Shown here: positions 49,807-63,372 of the stretch, piece after piece | How the letters are laid out: every line of letters begins with the position of its first letter | How positions within the stretch are numbered: position 1 is the first letter of the stretch | Assembly (NCBI GenBank): GCA_008921705.1 | Contig: VFFE01007215.1 | Location: 3,922,026-3,986,025, forward strand | Direction: 5' to 3' | DNA from: Burhinus oedicnemus | Taxonomy: Eukaryota; Chordata; Aves; Charadriiformes; Burhinidae | Length of the DNA: 64,000 nucleotides | The notes under the pieces: generated by a model | What the model saw: only the letters and a program-made list of their open reading frames with translations | What the model was told of the DNA's origin: nothing | Database searches by the model: none | Made by a program: the position numbers and the translations under genes

Positions 49807-52800
49807 TAGAGAAAGGATGGCATGGCAAAAATCCCATAATGTTACATGCTAGTAAGCGATGTCCAATAGATACATAAAGACTCGTTCAGCGACTCTATGA
49901 CAAGAATAGTTATTTTAAATCAGAACCAAAGCTGTAATACTTTTAGTCTTAATTTTTCCTTTTGCATAATTGCAACTTCAAAGTCTTCTTGTATTTAAAA
50001 CCTTCTCTAGTTAGGAACAGAAGTCTTTCATTTGGTGTAAAACGAACACTGTGCTTACTGATATTTGAGTCATTATTTTCCTTGCAATTTCATCTGACCT
50101 AAATATGCAGCCTACAATGACAAACATATTATAAACGAGCAATAGGTGACATTTTTATCACATCTTAAATGAAACATTTTATCATAATCTGTTCTGGGTG
50201 TTATATAAATTAAATATGCATTCATCTAGCATATTGCACTGGAAAAACCTCATACGGTGTGTTTAAAAGGCAACCTTTAACATATTAATATGTCTAAAAT
50301 ATATTTCCCAGGGAGAAAGCCTTTGCTGAAAAGAAGTAGACATTGCACAGTAGGGGAAAACAGACTACATTTTTTCAGAAAAAATTTAATTTATTTCATT
50401 AGGAATGAAAATGTTCATACACTGTTAGAACGCTGCTTCACTGGAAAAAGTATGTGCCTTTTAATGAAAACAGTAATAAAATAGGAGAAACTGCTAATTC
50501 ATACAGAACAGAGAAGATTTTAACACCTGGGTTTTGAATACATTATTGGATTGTGGTCTTAGTACAAAAGCAAGGATCTCTCATGCAAATGATTCAATTT
50601 CAGGTAACAGCTTTTATCTTTATTTTCAAGCTTGTGTGATGAGGAAGCAAAATGTCAGCTTCTTTGTTTTAATATTCCCATTTTGCTTGTGGGCAGTAGT
50701 CATACTGTCGCAGGCAAAGCCTGCTACACCGCTATTTCTTAGGGGAAAAAGCCCAGTAAGAAAAAGAGATCTTAACAATCTCACCCTTACCTCTTCAAAA
50801 ATCTCATCTTCTGAGCTACTTCTTCTTAATTTGTTTCACACACAAAAAAATCCCTTACATATTTCATTTGGATTGTGGTTAGCCTTCCACCTATGTCACT
50901 CTTTTGGGGAAGAGGAAATAACTGTAGAGAATGACATTTTAATTTCTGTCTATCAGGAAAGAAATAGTTGAATGAGCACACACTCTAACAGGGCAGGGGA
51001 AACTTGACTGAGATCTTCACAGTAGATTTAGGGGAGGAAAGAGGAATTAGACAAAGTCTCTAGTGATCCACACTGAGGAAAAACTATATTTTACTTAGTT
51101 TGGGTGGGCATCTCATTCCTGCACAAAATTAGTAAATTCAAAAGTGTAAGTGAGAACAAAATAAATTATTCCTGTGCTACTTAATGCTGAGTATGCTAGA
51201 ATCAAGCCAGGTTTTCCCAATATCGGATAAATTTTTATTTCTCCGTAGTTCTCTAATATCTCTTCTCAAAAATACTACCCTTGAAAATACAAGAATGCCT
51301 GTTCATTCATAAAGTCGAGCTATAAGTCAAGGAGACACATCTTGCTGTTTTTACATAGAGTGAGAAGGCATATTTAGACTGTAATTCAAGTGTCTGGAAC
51401 CTCTGTCTCTCTTATGACTATAGAGAAAGAATGAGTATATTAACTTCTATATGCTATATCATCTTTTATGAACACCTGTCTCTCTTTGGAGATTTGTTGA
51501 CCTCTTAATAAAATGTATTTCCTTGCATATTTATCATATATACTTTTGCAACAAAAGCAGGATGCATAAAAATAAAGACATGATTTCTTTTTTCATAAAA
51601 ACAGAAGAGAACAAAAAACTACAATTGCCCTTTCTAGAAATGGATTGGGTAAAATGTGGAGGAAAAAAAATGGTGACAAATGTTTGCTAGGAAGTGCTAA
51701 GAAACTGGCAAGGGAATTTGAGTGTTGGAAGTAAAACTCATCTCATATATGAAAGAAGGGCACAACAACATAGTAATCAGACTTCTAAAAAACCTAACTG
51801 CATTCCAAGTATTTAGTCCAGCTTAAAAAAAGCTAAGAACTGTAGATTTTCAGATTTATGGGTATTAATCCCAATTATGTCTATCATTGTCATTAAGTAT
51901 TATGATTAAAAAAACCCTATAGCAGTGCATCATGAAAGAACCATCTGTGAGCCAATAACTAGCTCCAAATGTTCTAGCTTTAAGTATGACATAGTTCCAA
52001 AGGTATTTCATAACCAGGTGTAACCAGTAAAAAACCTGTGCATAGTGAGACTGGACTTTATGAATGTGTTTTATATATTTCATTTACAAGTGAACACCAT
52101 GTGACATAGTTTTAAAAGAACTAGGGTTACCATTGTCAGCAACTGGTTGATGAGAAATGACTGATGGCAGGGATATTCAGGAAAGTCCCATTTTGATACA
52201 TCTGTTGCTTATATCTCACTTCTACAACAAATGTTTTCTATAAAACTTGGCAAAGGAAAGTGGCTCTTAAACATGGTAATCATTGATCTACCATGTTTTG
52301 ATTCCTCACAATCTGTGTAACAAGATAGAGCACAGAGATAATGTACTAGGAACAATAAAAACTAATTGTAAATGCTGTGAAAACAACCCTTCTTCACCTT
52401 AAGTCTGCAGATTTCTGGGGAGTACACTAATCAGTGCTTTTTAAAGAAAAGTTGTTGAAATTTTGATTCTTTGCAGATAAGGAAGATTGTTTCTGGAGGA
52501 GTTAGTAATGACAACGGGCAAGCAATAGAATCATGAATTCATTGCTCTATATTCTTGCATAAAATCATGTTACTTACATATATAATGTCAAGTGCAGTCT
52601 GCCCCAGATATATTTCAACACTGGGAAATAAGAGAGATTTTGTATTAGTTTATTGGAAAAGTTTAGTGATCTCATTAAGAAACTCAGTTAAGCTGCAAAT
52701 TTAGTGATTTGATGAAGTTGCTTATTGATGTAGACGTGAATAGACAGGCAGACAAATAGTTATTCCTCCAAAATGAAAGGTTTCCAAATCCTTACTAAAC

Positions 52801-55388
52801 TATATTTCTGATTACCAAAGGAGATAGAGGAGTTATCATGGGCATGGCTCCAGCTCTGTAATCATAAAGTCAATTCTACCTGAATGGGTGTGGAATCGAA
52901 TAGTCCAGGACTCATACTGTAACTGGTAGAAGTGCCACAAGAAAATTACCTCCACCAAAGACCACCAGACTTCAGTACTTTATTTCTCTACACTGGCACC
53001 ACAATTGACAGAGCTCCACCGACCTCTGCTTGTAGAGAAATGCAATTTCAACACACTCAGTCTAAAACTCTCTTCTATGAAACAGCCTGAAAGGCAAGAC
53101 TTGTATTTCTTCAAAGAACATGAATAACTCTCACTATTTTTATAAGTTAGTTCTAAGAGCTTTTCAAATTCTGTGACCCTTTTGATAAGATAAAAAAGCC
53201 CCACACCTCACAAAAATGGATAAACTGCTAATCCAGATGCTATATTAAAGGACTTGGGGACTTCAACTCAAGCTAACCTATTCATCACTCACATTTCATT
53301 TACTCCTTGATAATTACTCCATTAACATTGATCAGGATGGTAATTTCCCTAAAATATTACAAGGTGCTTAGCCAGGTAATCAATTGCATCACTTGCAGGG
53401 TAACTGCTGCAAGTTATCCCAGAGAGAAGAATTTTGTTATTATTGCTGCAAACAGCTGTACAGTTTGGCAGAAGAGTTACATGGTGGCCTCCAAACAAAT
53501 TTACAAATAAAGCTCCATAAAGCAATCAGAATCCTCAAGTAATTAAAATGCTCTCCTGGTCTGTGAAACCTCATGTAGGTCTCTTTCAGCTCCTGTGCCT
53601 CAAATTAGAACTGTGGCTCAAGGTGGGAAATCATCAAGTGACAGAAGTACGTTGAGTAAAAATAGCTTAGTAGTAGTCTACCTACTCGACAGTCATTAGA
53701 GAGACACATGTTCCTTAAAGAGAAATTAAGAGCAAGAACCAAATTTAACTGTTCTGATTAGTCTTGCACAAGAGTGCATCCTGAAGGAGGTTAGATTCAC
53801 TAGGTCTGAGTAGATTGTCCAAATATTTTGCTTTAGTGCATCCAACCACTTCATTTCCAACAGCAGGAAATCATAAATAAGCAGATTTATTCATGTTCTC
53901 TAGGTTCAAAATACATCTTTAGACTTACTACAGTTTTATCATGTATATAATTCCAGAAAATATAACATATCAAGAATTACCAAGGTAAAGTCACATTGAC
54001 AAAATAATCACTGGTGTAACTCTATCAGGCTCAGAAGAGATGAACCATGTTTCCCTCTATTAGTACATAAGTGATTCAAAATCAGCATTATATGGCAAAA
54101 TTGCATGTACAACTCATTCCACACAAATCTCCAGTAATATACACCTCAATCAAGAGGGTAATTCTACAAAAAGGACTGTCAGGGTGGAGTTTCAGCAGCC
54201 CTCGAAAGGAAGGACTTGTTTTCCTTAGGCCAAAGGTATCCATGGTACTAAAGTTTATGGAATTACACCAGAAATTAATTTTGTCTTCAGTGTTCGGAGC
54301 GTAAACAGTGACATTATTAGTGTGTTCAGACCTCTGGTCTTAATGAACTGATCAGATTATTCTATTCACAGGCTTCACAATGATGAGGATCATTATGTAT
54401 TGTCAAAAGATTCAGCACATAACATTCATAACACTGAAGCCTTGCTGAAGTATCCTAATGTTAAAGGCTGATAAATTAAGCAGCCTCGGAATTCTCATTA
54501 AGTACGTCAAGCTGAATTGCTATGTGTTTTGCCTTAGCTAATGGGTTGGGTGACCAACAGCAATTCACAATTGAACTGAGGGTGTAATAGAATCATCTTA
54601 TTAAGGTAGCTGAATGAGTGTTTAGAAAGGTACTAAGCAGTAAAAAGCTGTTAAAGTTTGAAGTGGGCTCCTCCATATGATAGAATCGAAATACATCTAA
54701 AAGAAACTTTGTTTAATCTACTTATAAAAAGACAGACACAAGCAAGTGAGAAAAATGTATTTCCAATAACTAATACAAAACTGAAGTTAATTCTTTCTTG
54801 ATTATGACTAGGTGTGATTCTCACTGCTTGTCTTCTACTGGTTTCAGACACTGAACCCAGGCCCAGAAACTCCCATTACTGATTCGTCCTTCCAGGTAAA
54901 TGTTAAACATCACCACCCATCATCTGTATTTCCCTTCTTTTTCAAGCAAAGCGTCTCATCCTTCATGTCTGCTGTTAATGCTTTCCCCTAATTCTTTTTT
55001 TTTCTTTTGAAAATAAAAGAACTTTGTGGCTCATAAGTCCCATCTCCATACACAAAAGACACAGTCAAAATACCAAATATATGGAAACAGCCATAACAGC
55101 ATTATTGCCCTCTGGTCTCCTTACAAAAGGCCTAGACCATTTTCCAGCCCTGCTAAGGCTCCTCTGAGATATCCAGTATGGTTTTATTGAGAACAGTTAA
55201 GAGACTGATGACTGATCTTTAACCCTTGCTGTTAATGAAGCTTTAAATACATTTAGCCAAGATGAAGGAGAGGATTCTATTATTCTTACATATTTATCTG
55301 TGAACTATCAATACTATAGTTTTAAGTCTTGTAAGCCTTTCTCATTGCATTTAATGATACGGAATGGAATACTGAATAATGGTATGAT
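49807..55388. other. Anonymous non-coding DNA
   Basis: AT-rich with no supported gene. A 145-codon frame at 50534-50971 lacks family resemblance and is within chance range. Copies of the ancient motif occur near 54005-54036 (cactggtgtaactc) and 54257-54282 (atggaattacaccag). Confidence 0.55.
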
Positions 55389-55820
55389 ATGGAATACTGT
55401 GTCGAGCTCTGGAGCCCCCAACATAAGAAGGACATGGACCTGTTAGAGCAGCCCCAGAGGAGGGCCACAAAGATGATTAAAGGGTTAGAGCACCTCTGCT
55501 ATGAGGACAGGCTGAGACAGTTGGGGTTGTTCAGCCTGGAGAAGAGAAGGCTCCGGGGAGACCTTATAGCAGCCTTCCAGTATCTGAAAGGGGCCTACAA
55601 GAAAGCTGGAGAGGGACTTCTTACAAGGGCATGTAGTGACAGGACAAGGGGTAATGGCTTCAAACTGGAAGAGGGTAGATTTAGATTAGATCTCAGGAAG
55701 AAATTCTTTACTGTGAGGCTGGTGAGGCACTGGAACAGGTTGCCCAGTGAAGCTGTGGAGGCCCCATCCCTGGAAGTGTGCAAGGCCAGGTTGGATGAGG
55801 CTCTGAGCAATCTGGTCTAG
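55389..55820 (+). pseudogene. CR1 ORF2 C-terminal end, uninterrupted
   Basis: An open frame of 143 codons running to the natural ORF2 stop: [100 protein letters not shown] and a final ALSNLV. No stop or frameshift has accumulated over 430 bp, suggesting a recent insertion. It carries no RT catalytic motif because the truncation is downstream of it, so it is an inert retrotransposon end and not a host gene. The methionine at the start is fortuitous. Confidence 0.9.
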
Positions 55821-55913
55821 CAGAAGGTGTCCTTGCCCATGGCAAATGAGTTGGAACTAGAGGATCTTTAAGGTCTCTTCAAACCTAAACCATTCTATGA
55901 TTCTGTGATTCAA
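55389..55913 (+). mobile_element. CR1 LINE 3' fragment, young-looking
   Basis: About 525 bp of CR1 in plus orientation. The 5' truncation is within the ORF2 C-terminal region, ORF2 ends in a stop near 55820, a short 3' UTR follows (ggaactagaggatctttaag), and the tail comprises about two units (attctatgattctgtgattc). It is the best-preserved CR1 coding end in the window and closely matches the 3' half of the 40.4 kb element in wording. Confidence 0.95.
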
Positions 55914-58449
55914 TATTACTAAAGACTTGAAACAGATCCTATTATAACTCTGCTTATATTTGTAGATACTGAAAGTCATTATACTATTTTAAGTGACAAT
56001 CCATTTTCCTTTGAAGAATCATTCTACAAAAGCATAAATAACATTTTTAAGGTGTATACAAAATGAGGGGAACAGAGTGCAGCAGCATTCATGACAAGCC
56101 TTTTTTTTGCTCTTGTGTGTATGACTTTTCCCTGTAGGAACCAAACTGTGACAAGTTGCCAGTTGTGGAACAGTGTAATTCAACAAATTTTAGACTAACT
56201 TGAGTTCTTTAATTACGTGTATTCACCCCATATCCTTAGAGGTGCAAGGACTTATTTCTTCTAAAGGAATTTCGTGTTAACTTCTACTCTGAAATTAATA
56301 AAGCAAATTGTTCTGTTTATGTCTTTGGTGGATTGACAGTGGACATATAAGGTATAGACTGCCTTTTTGATGCAAATTTTGTGATTATTTTTCTGTCTCA
56401 CATCTCAATAGTTGGTGAAGATACACCTCTTCCTTCCTTATTCCTGCATTACAACCATATGGCTGGGTATTGACACCCCACAACGTTTTAAAATATTTCA
56501 AATGCTTGTTTTCATTATGTATGATTAAAAATGGAAATTAATTTTCTTGCAAAGTTTTTCTAGATTTCAGTTTTCACGGGACGGGTCTGACCTTCCTGCT
56601 AGTATTGTCTGTACTCTGGTTTAAGGCAACACATCAACATGTACTTTGGAACTAGAGTGTGTTGAGTGGCTTTTGGTTATTTTCTGTGTACTCCAGGAAT
56701 GGTTAGTTAGTGCAGTGGAACTAGTCCAGAAACCATGACAATTTTGCAGCTGATGTTTTCTATACACATATTAATATTTACATGAATAAATCGAGTTCCT
56801 TGGGGCCACAGTTCCTTCCTTTCAGTATTCCTAAACTACAGTCATTCTGTATGATGGTGTGGAGATGTACTCTGGATCTAAATTACAATCCACCTTTTCA
56901 AAAGTTTTCAAAACTAGAGAAGGCACTGACATTCGAGAATCCAGAATGGGAAAGAATATACATTTTGGAATATAATTTCCTTCCCCTCAGCACATATACA
57001 GATATATTTTTCAAAACAAAAATACCACAAAGCAATTTACTAAATGATACAAAATTCCTGCAATACAAAGTCTAGTTAATGGCCTTATTCACTGTGTCTC
57101 AGAAAAATTAAAAAACATTACTGCCAGTGACAATTACTTTGAACTTTATTAAATCTTGTGATGAACCCATCCCCCATCCTATCAGTTTGTCACATGAGTG
57201 CTGGGAGGATTGCTCAATGCAATAACTTCTAACTGTCACCTCAGGAGCACTTTAGACTGTCCCCCATGGTGACCTTACTGACAGTTGTAAAAAAAAAAAA
57301 AAATTAAAAAATCACTGTATGTGAAATGTAGATCTTTCTGGCTAATGGCATTGTTGATCTTTAACTTTCGTAGTGCTGAGGATATTCTGCATTAGCCTTT
57401 TCGTGATTTGTTGCACATGTACCTCTGCTGAGCATTAAAATTCAACCCATAGGAAACCGAAGCATTGCAGGAATAGGGTGTAAGCATCCCAAGTTGCAGG
57501 GACAGGACTCCCTTCAGAGGCTTTCCATTATATCCAGGCCTGGGCTCCTGGAAAACCACTCTAAACAGTACAGAAGCACTGAACAACAAGACACAGAGGT
57601 GAAACTGAACTCTGAAAGCATTTCTAATATTCAGCTCAAATTCCAACTGAGGCTATTCCTTAAAAATACAAATAAACAGCTTCCATAAGTTGCTAGGGTC
57701 TTTGGGGGGAAAAAAAAAAAAAGAAAAAGAAAAACATTAACTTCAAACATGTCCATTCATTTAAGACCAGCTGAAAACAGTAGCCATCCTGGTACTAGAC
57801 CTCATGTAATTCAAAAAAAGGTCTCTCATAAAGCTGGCTCAGCTGACTCAGCACTAAGACAGCAGAGATACTCTAGTAACATTCCTTGGACATGGAAAGA
57901 TAATTTCCAATAAGAAATGGTAACAAATCTTTGATGGCAATAGCCTTTCCAAAGGTATCCTCAAGAGCTTGTCTTTGCCATCAGTAACATCGGTGCATTG
58001 TACAGATACAGTAAGCCGACCTGAAACTTTTGAATTAGAGAAACATCCTGAATTGCATTTAAATTCAAATAATCAAATGCCTATGATTTTGAAAATTAAT
58101 TAACAGAGGTTTTTCTCCTGTCTGCCTAAAATGTGACCTCTTATTTTGGTAAATTCTGTCATCATTTTTCTTGCTCTTCCAAGAAACTGGTCCCAAGTTA
58201 CCAATTATTTCACATAGATATCTTTTAATATAAAATATGGAACACAGTGGGCATTCTTCTTTCATCTTCTTAAAGTAATATTGTCCCCAAATGCTCACAT
58301 CACTTGGGAAAAGAGAGCTCAAAATTTCGCAATGAGAAAGTCCATTGTTTAAGGATTGAGTGCATTTCCTGATTACACTGTGTTTCAAGATTTGGATGAG
58401 TACCAAGTATTAAGACCTTTGTCTTCAGTATAGAATTGTGAAATCTCAA
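55914..58449. other. Anonymous non-coding DNA
   Basis: AT-rich, with two A runs (57289-57303 and 57710-57722, the latter followed by aagaaaaagaaaaac). No genes or other repeats recognised. Confidence 0.55.
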
Positions 58450-59282
58450 TGAGTTTTTAAATCTGCAGATAACAAAGCTTGCAGGGACTACAAATAAACT
58501 GGAGGACAAGCTAGGAATTCAAATGAACTTGACAAATGGGAAAGCAGATGAAAAGCATAGGATGTTTATTCAGTGGGGACAAAGGCAAGGTTCTGCACCT
58601 AAGTATGAATAATTAACTATGCAAATGTAGGACCTGGATCAAGTAGTTAGCAGTTTTACAGAAAAAGATGTGAGGTTTGTTATGCATCAACGATGAACAT
58701 AAGTCAACAATGTTACACTGTTGAGTAAAAGCCAAATAGCCCCCTCAGACAGCTGAAAATGAGAGAGAGTCAAGATTCATCAGGCAATCTGTCCCTATAG
58801 ACAGAAGTGATAAAGCTTTGGCTGGAGCATGCTGTCCAGCTCTTAGCTTTGATTTCCAAGAAACATGGATAAACTGGGTAGAATAAAACAAGGGCAATGA
58901 AACAGCCAGGGTTTATTACCTATGAAGAAAGACAGAAATATTTGGAATTGTTTAGCTCAAATAAGAGAATAAGGAGAATTACGATGATAGTCTATAAGTA
59001 TGCAAAAGTATTTTGTAAAACAGAAGTGATTAATATGTCTGCATCTGTGGTCTATAGGATAAGAAAAACTTAAACTGCAATAATAAGGATTCAATTTCCT
59101 CTCCAGAAAATAAGCCTCTACTTCAGCCCTTCAGTTTCCTTACCAACAGGTGTGATATGGACATGATGTTTAACATGAAATCTTTAAGAACAGGTAAAAG
59201 AAATGGCTGTTAGGAATAAACAAGGTACAATGGATCCTGCCATAGTACTTCTTAAAGTCCCTTCCAGTATTGTTTCCTATTA
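58450..59282 (+). mobile_element. Old, strongly decayed CR1 LINE 3' portion
   Basis: About 830 bp with CR1 landmarks in order but many indels: ctgcagataacaaagcttgc (the degenerated FADDTKL region of the RT), ggttctgcacctaagtatga, gtcaacaatgttacactgtt, gctggagcatgctgtccagc, gaaagacagaaatatttgga and a terminal cttaaagtcccttccagta. The tail octamers have been lost. It spans the region from the RT catalytic box to the 3' end that younger copies here lack or keep only in part. No frame is open. The degree of decay suggests an insertion much older than the other CR1 copies, perhaps shared across many bird orders. Confidence 0.8.
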
Positions 59283-62200
59283 AAAACCTAGCAAGTAAAC
59301 ATTTATATGTAGACTGAGAAGCAGAGAATAAGGGCAATGAAAACATGTTGAGAAATCATAATTGTGGCAGAAGCATACAAGAAGGATATAACTGGCTCAA
59401 GCTTCTAACTATTATTTGGTATTAGAGGAAGAACATGTGCCTAACTTTGCCAGTTTGGATTGATATACTACAGTTGGTTCTTCTGTCTTCAAAAGAACAC
59501 TGAAAAATTATATCTAACAATTTACTCAAAGCAATAAACTGACACTGCTGATTCTCATCAGTTAGCTACTATTCTATTTTATTCCCATGAACAGTGTTTA
59601 GCATGCCTTCTCTTGAACAAGGAAGGCACACAACTTTGGAGTATGGAACAAAAGTAGCACTTTTAAGGGGGTATTCCTCTACTAAGGGAGAAACTCATTA
59701 CCATTTCCAGTAATTAGTTAAGAGAAAGAGGGGCCTTGGATAAAACATTGCAATGACTCCAAACTGACAAAAGGTATGAGACTGGAACAGAAAAGAGTTT
59801 CTCCAGACTTGCTTTACAAAGAACACATTCTCTCGGTTTTTGGGTTGAGGGTTTGGGGTTTTTTTTGGGGGTGGTGGTGTTTGTTGGGGCTTTTTTGTTG
59901 TTTGCATTGTTTTGGGTTTTTTTTAAATAAACAAAGTGAATATAGTGTCCAAAGTTTGTAGACCCATCACACCACATAATTCAGTGGATTAAATTACAAA
60001 TCATATATTTTGCTGCAAGGCAGAAACTCTGTAGAGATGGTATAGACAGCAGAGGACAGTAAATTATGGGAATAAACGGTAGAGTTGTGCCATTCCATAT
60101 TTCAAGAAAAGTGGTTGCTTTCTAGGACTAAAGCAAGTAGTAAATAGAGAAACCAGAAAGACCCAGAGGTTTAAGAAACATGTAAAATCCAAAGACTTGG
60201 GTCTTTTTTAAAGTATATAAGCCATCTAGAAAACGGATTTAGCTGCCTCATGAAAGGATCATTCTAGAGCAGAAATAATCTGGCAGAGGTAAACAACACA
60301 ACTGACAAGTAAAGCCAAACATAAACAAGCCTTTAGAGTTGACATCAAATTAAGCTTGGAGTTATATTTATTTATAAACCAGAAATATGCAGAGCTGCAT
60401 TTCAATAGTAAAGGATTGCTGTGTGCAGATGGTCTGTGGCGCTGCAGCAGTATCTATATTTGTTCTCACAGTTTTAAAAAAAAAAAGCACCTGTGCTATT
60501 TTTTTTAATCTAATCTTTCCTATCATCTACATTCCCTTCATTGATACATACTGAGGATCTTTTAAGAAGAAAAATCACCGCCTAAAGTGGTCAAAGGCCT
60601 TGTACAGCAAATGGGACAGGAAGAAGCAAATTTATCTAAAACTCAACAAAAGATAATGCCAGGCAGCCAGCTACTAATCTTCATATATTTTCTTGGCTAT
60701 AATTTTTTCTAAATTAAATTTCTGAAGAGAGTTTGTATGTGTAAACACGGCAAGCAGTACTTAGTTAATCCATAAATGTATTGGCTTAAGGAACAGTTCT
60801 ACCACAGGATGTTACTTAGAAATCTGTGAGGCTTTTGGAAATTAAAAATTTAATTCTGCAAAAGAGCTGTAATTTCTATTGCCCTGAACTTTCATAGTAT
60901 CAAATTTCAGGATACCTATTGGCAAAAATATTAACATTGATTCAGATAAAATGTAATTTATTGTTGAGAAAACAGCTAGACAGAGATTAGACTTCAGAAC
61001 GTATTCTTCTCTTGATACATGTGCTTAATTCCTCTCAGCACTAAAGGGTATTATTTGCATGTTTCAGAACAGACTATATGCCTTTCAACTTTACTGTAAT
61101 ACGCAGGTTCCATTTCAAAAATGAGTGGGTGTTAAATATAAGAGCATTGTACACAGTACTTAAGATTACCTAATGATACGAGTAACATGACCGGAGCATG
61201 CCGTGGGAGTTCAAAGCATGGCTAAAGGAGATTTAAGTCAACAGCAGTCTCCATCAGATACCATTTGTAAGGCCATCAAAATGTTTGTTCTTACTCACTT
61301 GTGTTTTCTGTGTTCAACTAAGAGATCATCTCTTTTATCCCATGTATCAGGGCCAAGTCACATTTTACCGCATTAGGACTTGCCAAAAATCATGCAGTAC
61401 AAAGAAATAAATGACATCGGCAACATCTACGTGCATTAAAATACCTAAGTCATTGTGTTAAATACACAGAGTGTTTACATCTTGCTTTGAAGAATTAAAT
61501 TATGAAAGGAAGCCAGTATTGCTACATTATTTCTTCATATTGTCCCTAATTTTATATAACCTTGGACAAGTAACTCGACAGTAACTCTCAGTTCATCTCT
61601 GATGGATATGAGGTTTAACTAATGATCGTTCACTATTTGGGAGCATCAGTAGAGAGTAATATAAAAATGCAAACCATTTGCTTAGGTCATGCAACTGGTG
61701 CACTAAAGATTAGATACAAATTTGTGGTGATATTAAATACAAGGTAAAACACTTACAGTACCAGGCAGGAATAGATACAGGAATGAGAGAAAATGTAGGA
61801 TATAAGAATAGCTATCATATTTTTAAGGGCCTCATCAGTTTTGGCTTCAACACTGACTGTGGGAGAGAATCCAGCAAAATATTTTACTAATGTAAGCCCT
61901 AGTCATCTCAGATGCGTCCCCAAGTATGTTTATACCCATGGCACTCCAGTGCTGACCAACAGAGATGTCTTAGAGAGCGACTCTGAAAGCATCTGAAGTA
62001 AATAAAAAAAATTGGAATTTGACTGTGGGTCAGTTCAGATGCCTGATGCCATGCAACTAATCAAACTTCTGAAGAGGCCTGCTTAAAGCAAGAAAAAGCT
62101 TCATGCCTCCTCATCTCTTACTATATTAGTAATGAAGCAATGTTATACTTACCTGAGATTATAACCTGGTCCAGAAGTGATAAAAATTTAGAGGAATATT

Positions 62201-62740
62201 TGATAGAGCTGCACTTTTCTCAGAAATGTTATTGAGTTGAACAACACACATTTTAAGGAGGAAGAGTGAAAGGTAGAGCTAAGTAAAAAGCTTTTCTAAA
62301 TAATTTTAAAGATATCCTACTATCAGCACAATAGAGAAATTATCAGTGATCTAGTGTTGCATCCCACCTACATTTAGTCACAAATAAAAACATATAAAAG
62401 AAAACCCAAAACCCCTCAGGTGACATTTTTAACAGGAATACAGCTTTTGAAATGTAAGAGAAAATTTCATGGCAGTATCTGGGAGGCAAAATATGCATTT
62501 TTTTTTCCACTCCCTTTCAAGAAGAGAAAGGAATGCTTGCTTCAAAACTTACACAAAACACCCTAACTGTGCAGTATATATATATAAAAAATAAAAGTAA
62601 AAAAAAGTACTTAAACCAGTATTCATTGCACTCAATTGGCGGTGTCAGCTCCTGCCCTGAGGAATGCTCAGGCTGCAGCACTGCACCCGGGGGGCTGGTG
62701 GAGCTGAGGGAGTGACATCCCCTTGTCTCTGGTACAAACC
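59283..62740. other. Anonymous non-coding DNA
   Basis: AT-rich and without genes. Contains the G/T-rich tract at 59831-59926. The last 100 bases (62640-62740) are GC-rich and directly precede the solo LTR. Confidence 0.55.
59831..59926 (+). repeat. G/T-rich low-complexity tract with quadruplex-type G runs
   Basis: Alternating G and T runs. Within 59842-59871 four G runs (GGG, GGG, GGGG, GGGGG) are separated by 4, 3 and 8 bases, which fits the usual sequence rule for a potential G-quadruplex apart from one slightly long T loop. Open frames on either strand through it are compositional artefacts. Confidence 0.8.
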
Positions 62741-63135
62741 TGCGGTGGGTTGGCCTTGGCGGGATGCTGCCAGGCACCCACCCAACCATTCACTCCCTCC
62801 CTCAACAGGGCAGGGGGGAGAAAACAAGATGAAAAAGCTTATGGGTGAAGATAAAGAGAGGGAAATCACTTACATATTACTGTCACAGAAAAAACATACT
62901 CAGCTTGGGGAAAACTGATGGAATGTATTGCCAATTAAAATAGAGTTGGAAAGTAAGAAGCACAGACAAAATTTAAAACACCTTTCCCTCCCCCTTTATC
63001 CCAGGCTCAACTTCACTCCCTCATTCCCAACTCCTCTCCCTCCCCTTCCCGAGCGGTGCAGGGACATTGGGCTGAGGGTCAGCACACAGCAGTACCTCAC
63101 TGCTGCTCCTTTCTCCTCACAGGTTTCCTCTCCTC

Positions 63136-63260
63136 CAGCGTGGGTCCTCTCCAGGCCACAGCCCCTTCAGGATAAACCTGCTCCTGCATGGGCTCCTCTC
63201 CACGGGGCACAGTTCCTGTCAGGAGCCTGCTCCTGCACAGGTTCCTCACCACAGGGGAAT
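63136..63260 (-). repeat. Internal tandem units of the solo LTR
   Basis: At least three imperfect units of about 40-50 bp, each containing a ctcct/ctccagcg-tgggctcctctcca phrase followed by a ggcacagttcctgtcaggag-like phrase. Related LTRs carry variable numbers of such units. Confidence 0.7.
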
Positions 63261-63364
63261 CTCTGCTACAGCACCCCCATCTTCTCTCAGCTAGGTGCTC
63301 ACAGGGCTGCTTCTCACCCTTTTATCTGCTCTCCTCGCTGCCTGAAGGGTGTTTTTTGTCCTTA

Positions 63365-63372
63365 CTTAAATA
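63365..63372 (-). promoter_or_regulatory. TATA-like box of the minus-strand LTR
   Basis: TATTTAAG on the minus strand, about 180 bp from the LTR 5' end. Position and sequence fit the LTR promoter; activity is unknown. Confidence 0.5.

Noticed and set aside
50534..50971. 145-codon open frame, plus strand
   Set aside because: Hydrophobic low-complexity composition, no motif, no splice context; within the length expected by chance in 64 kb of AT-rich DNA.
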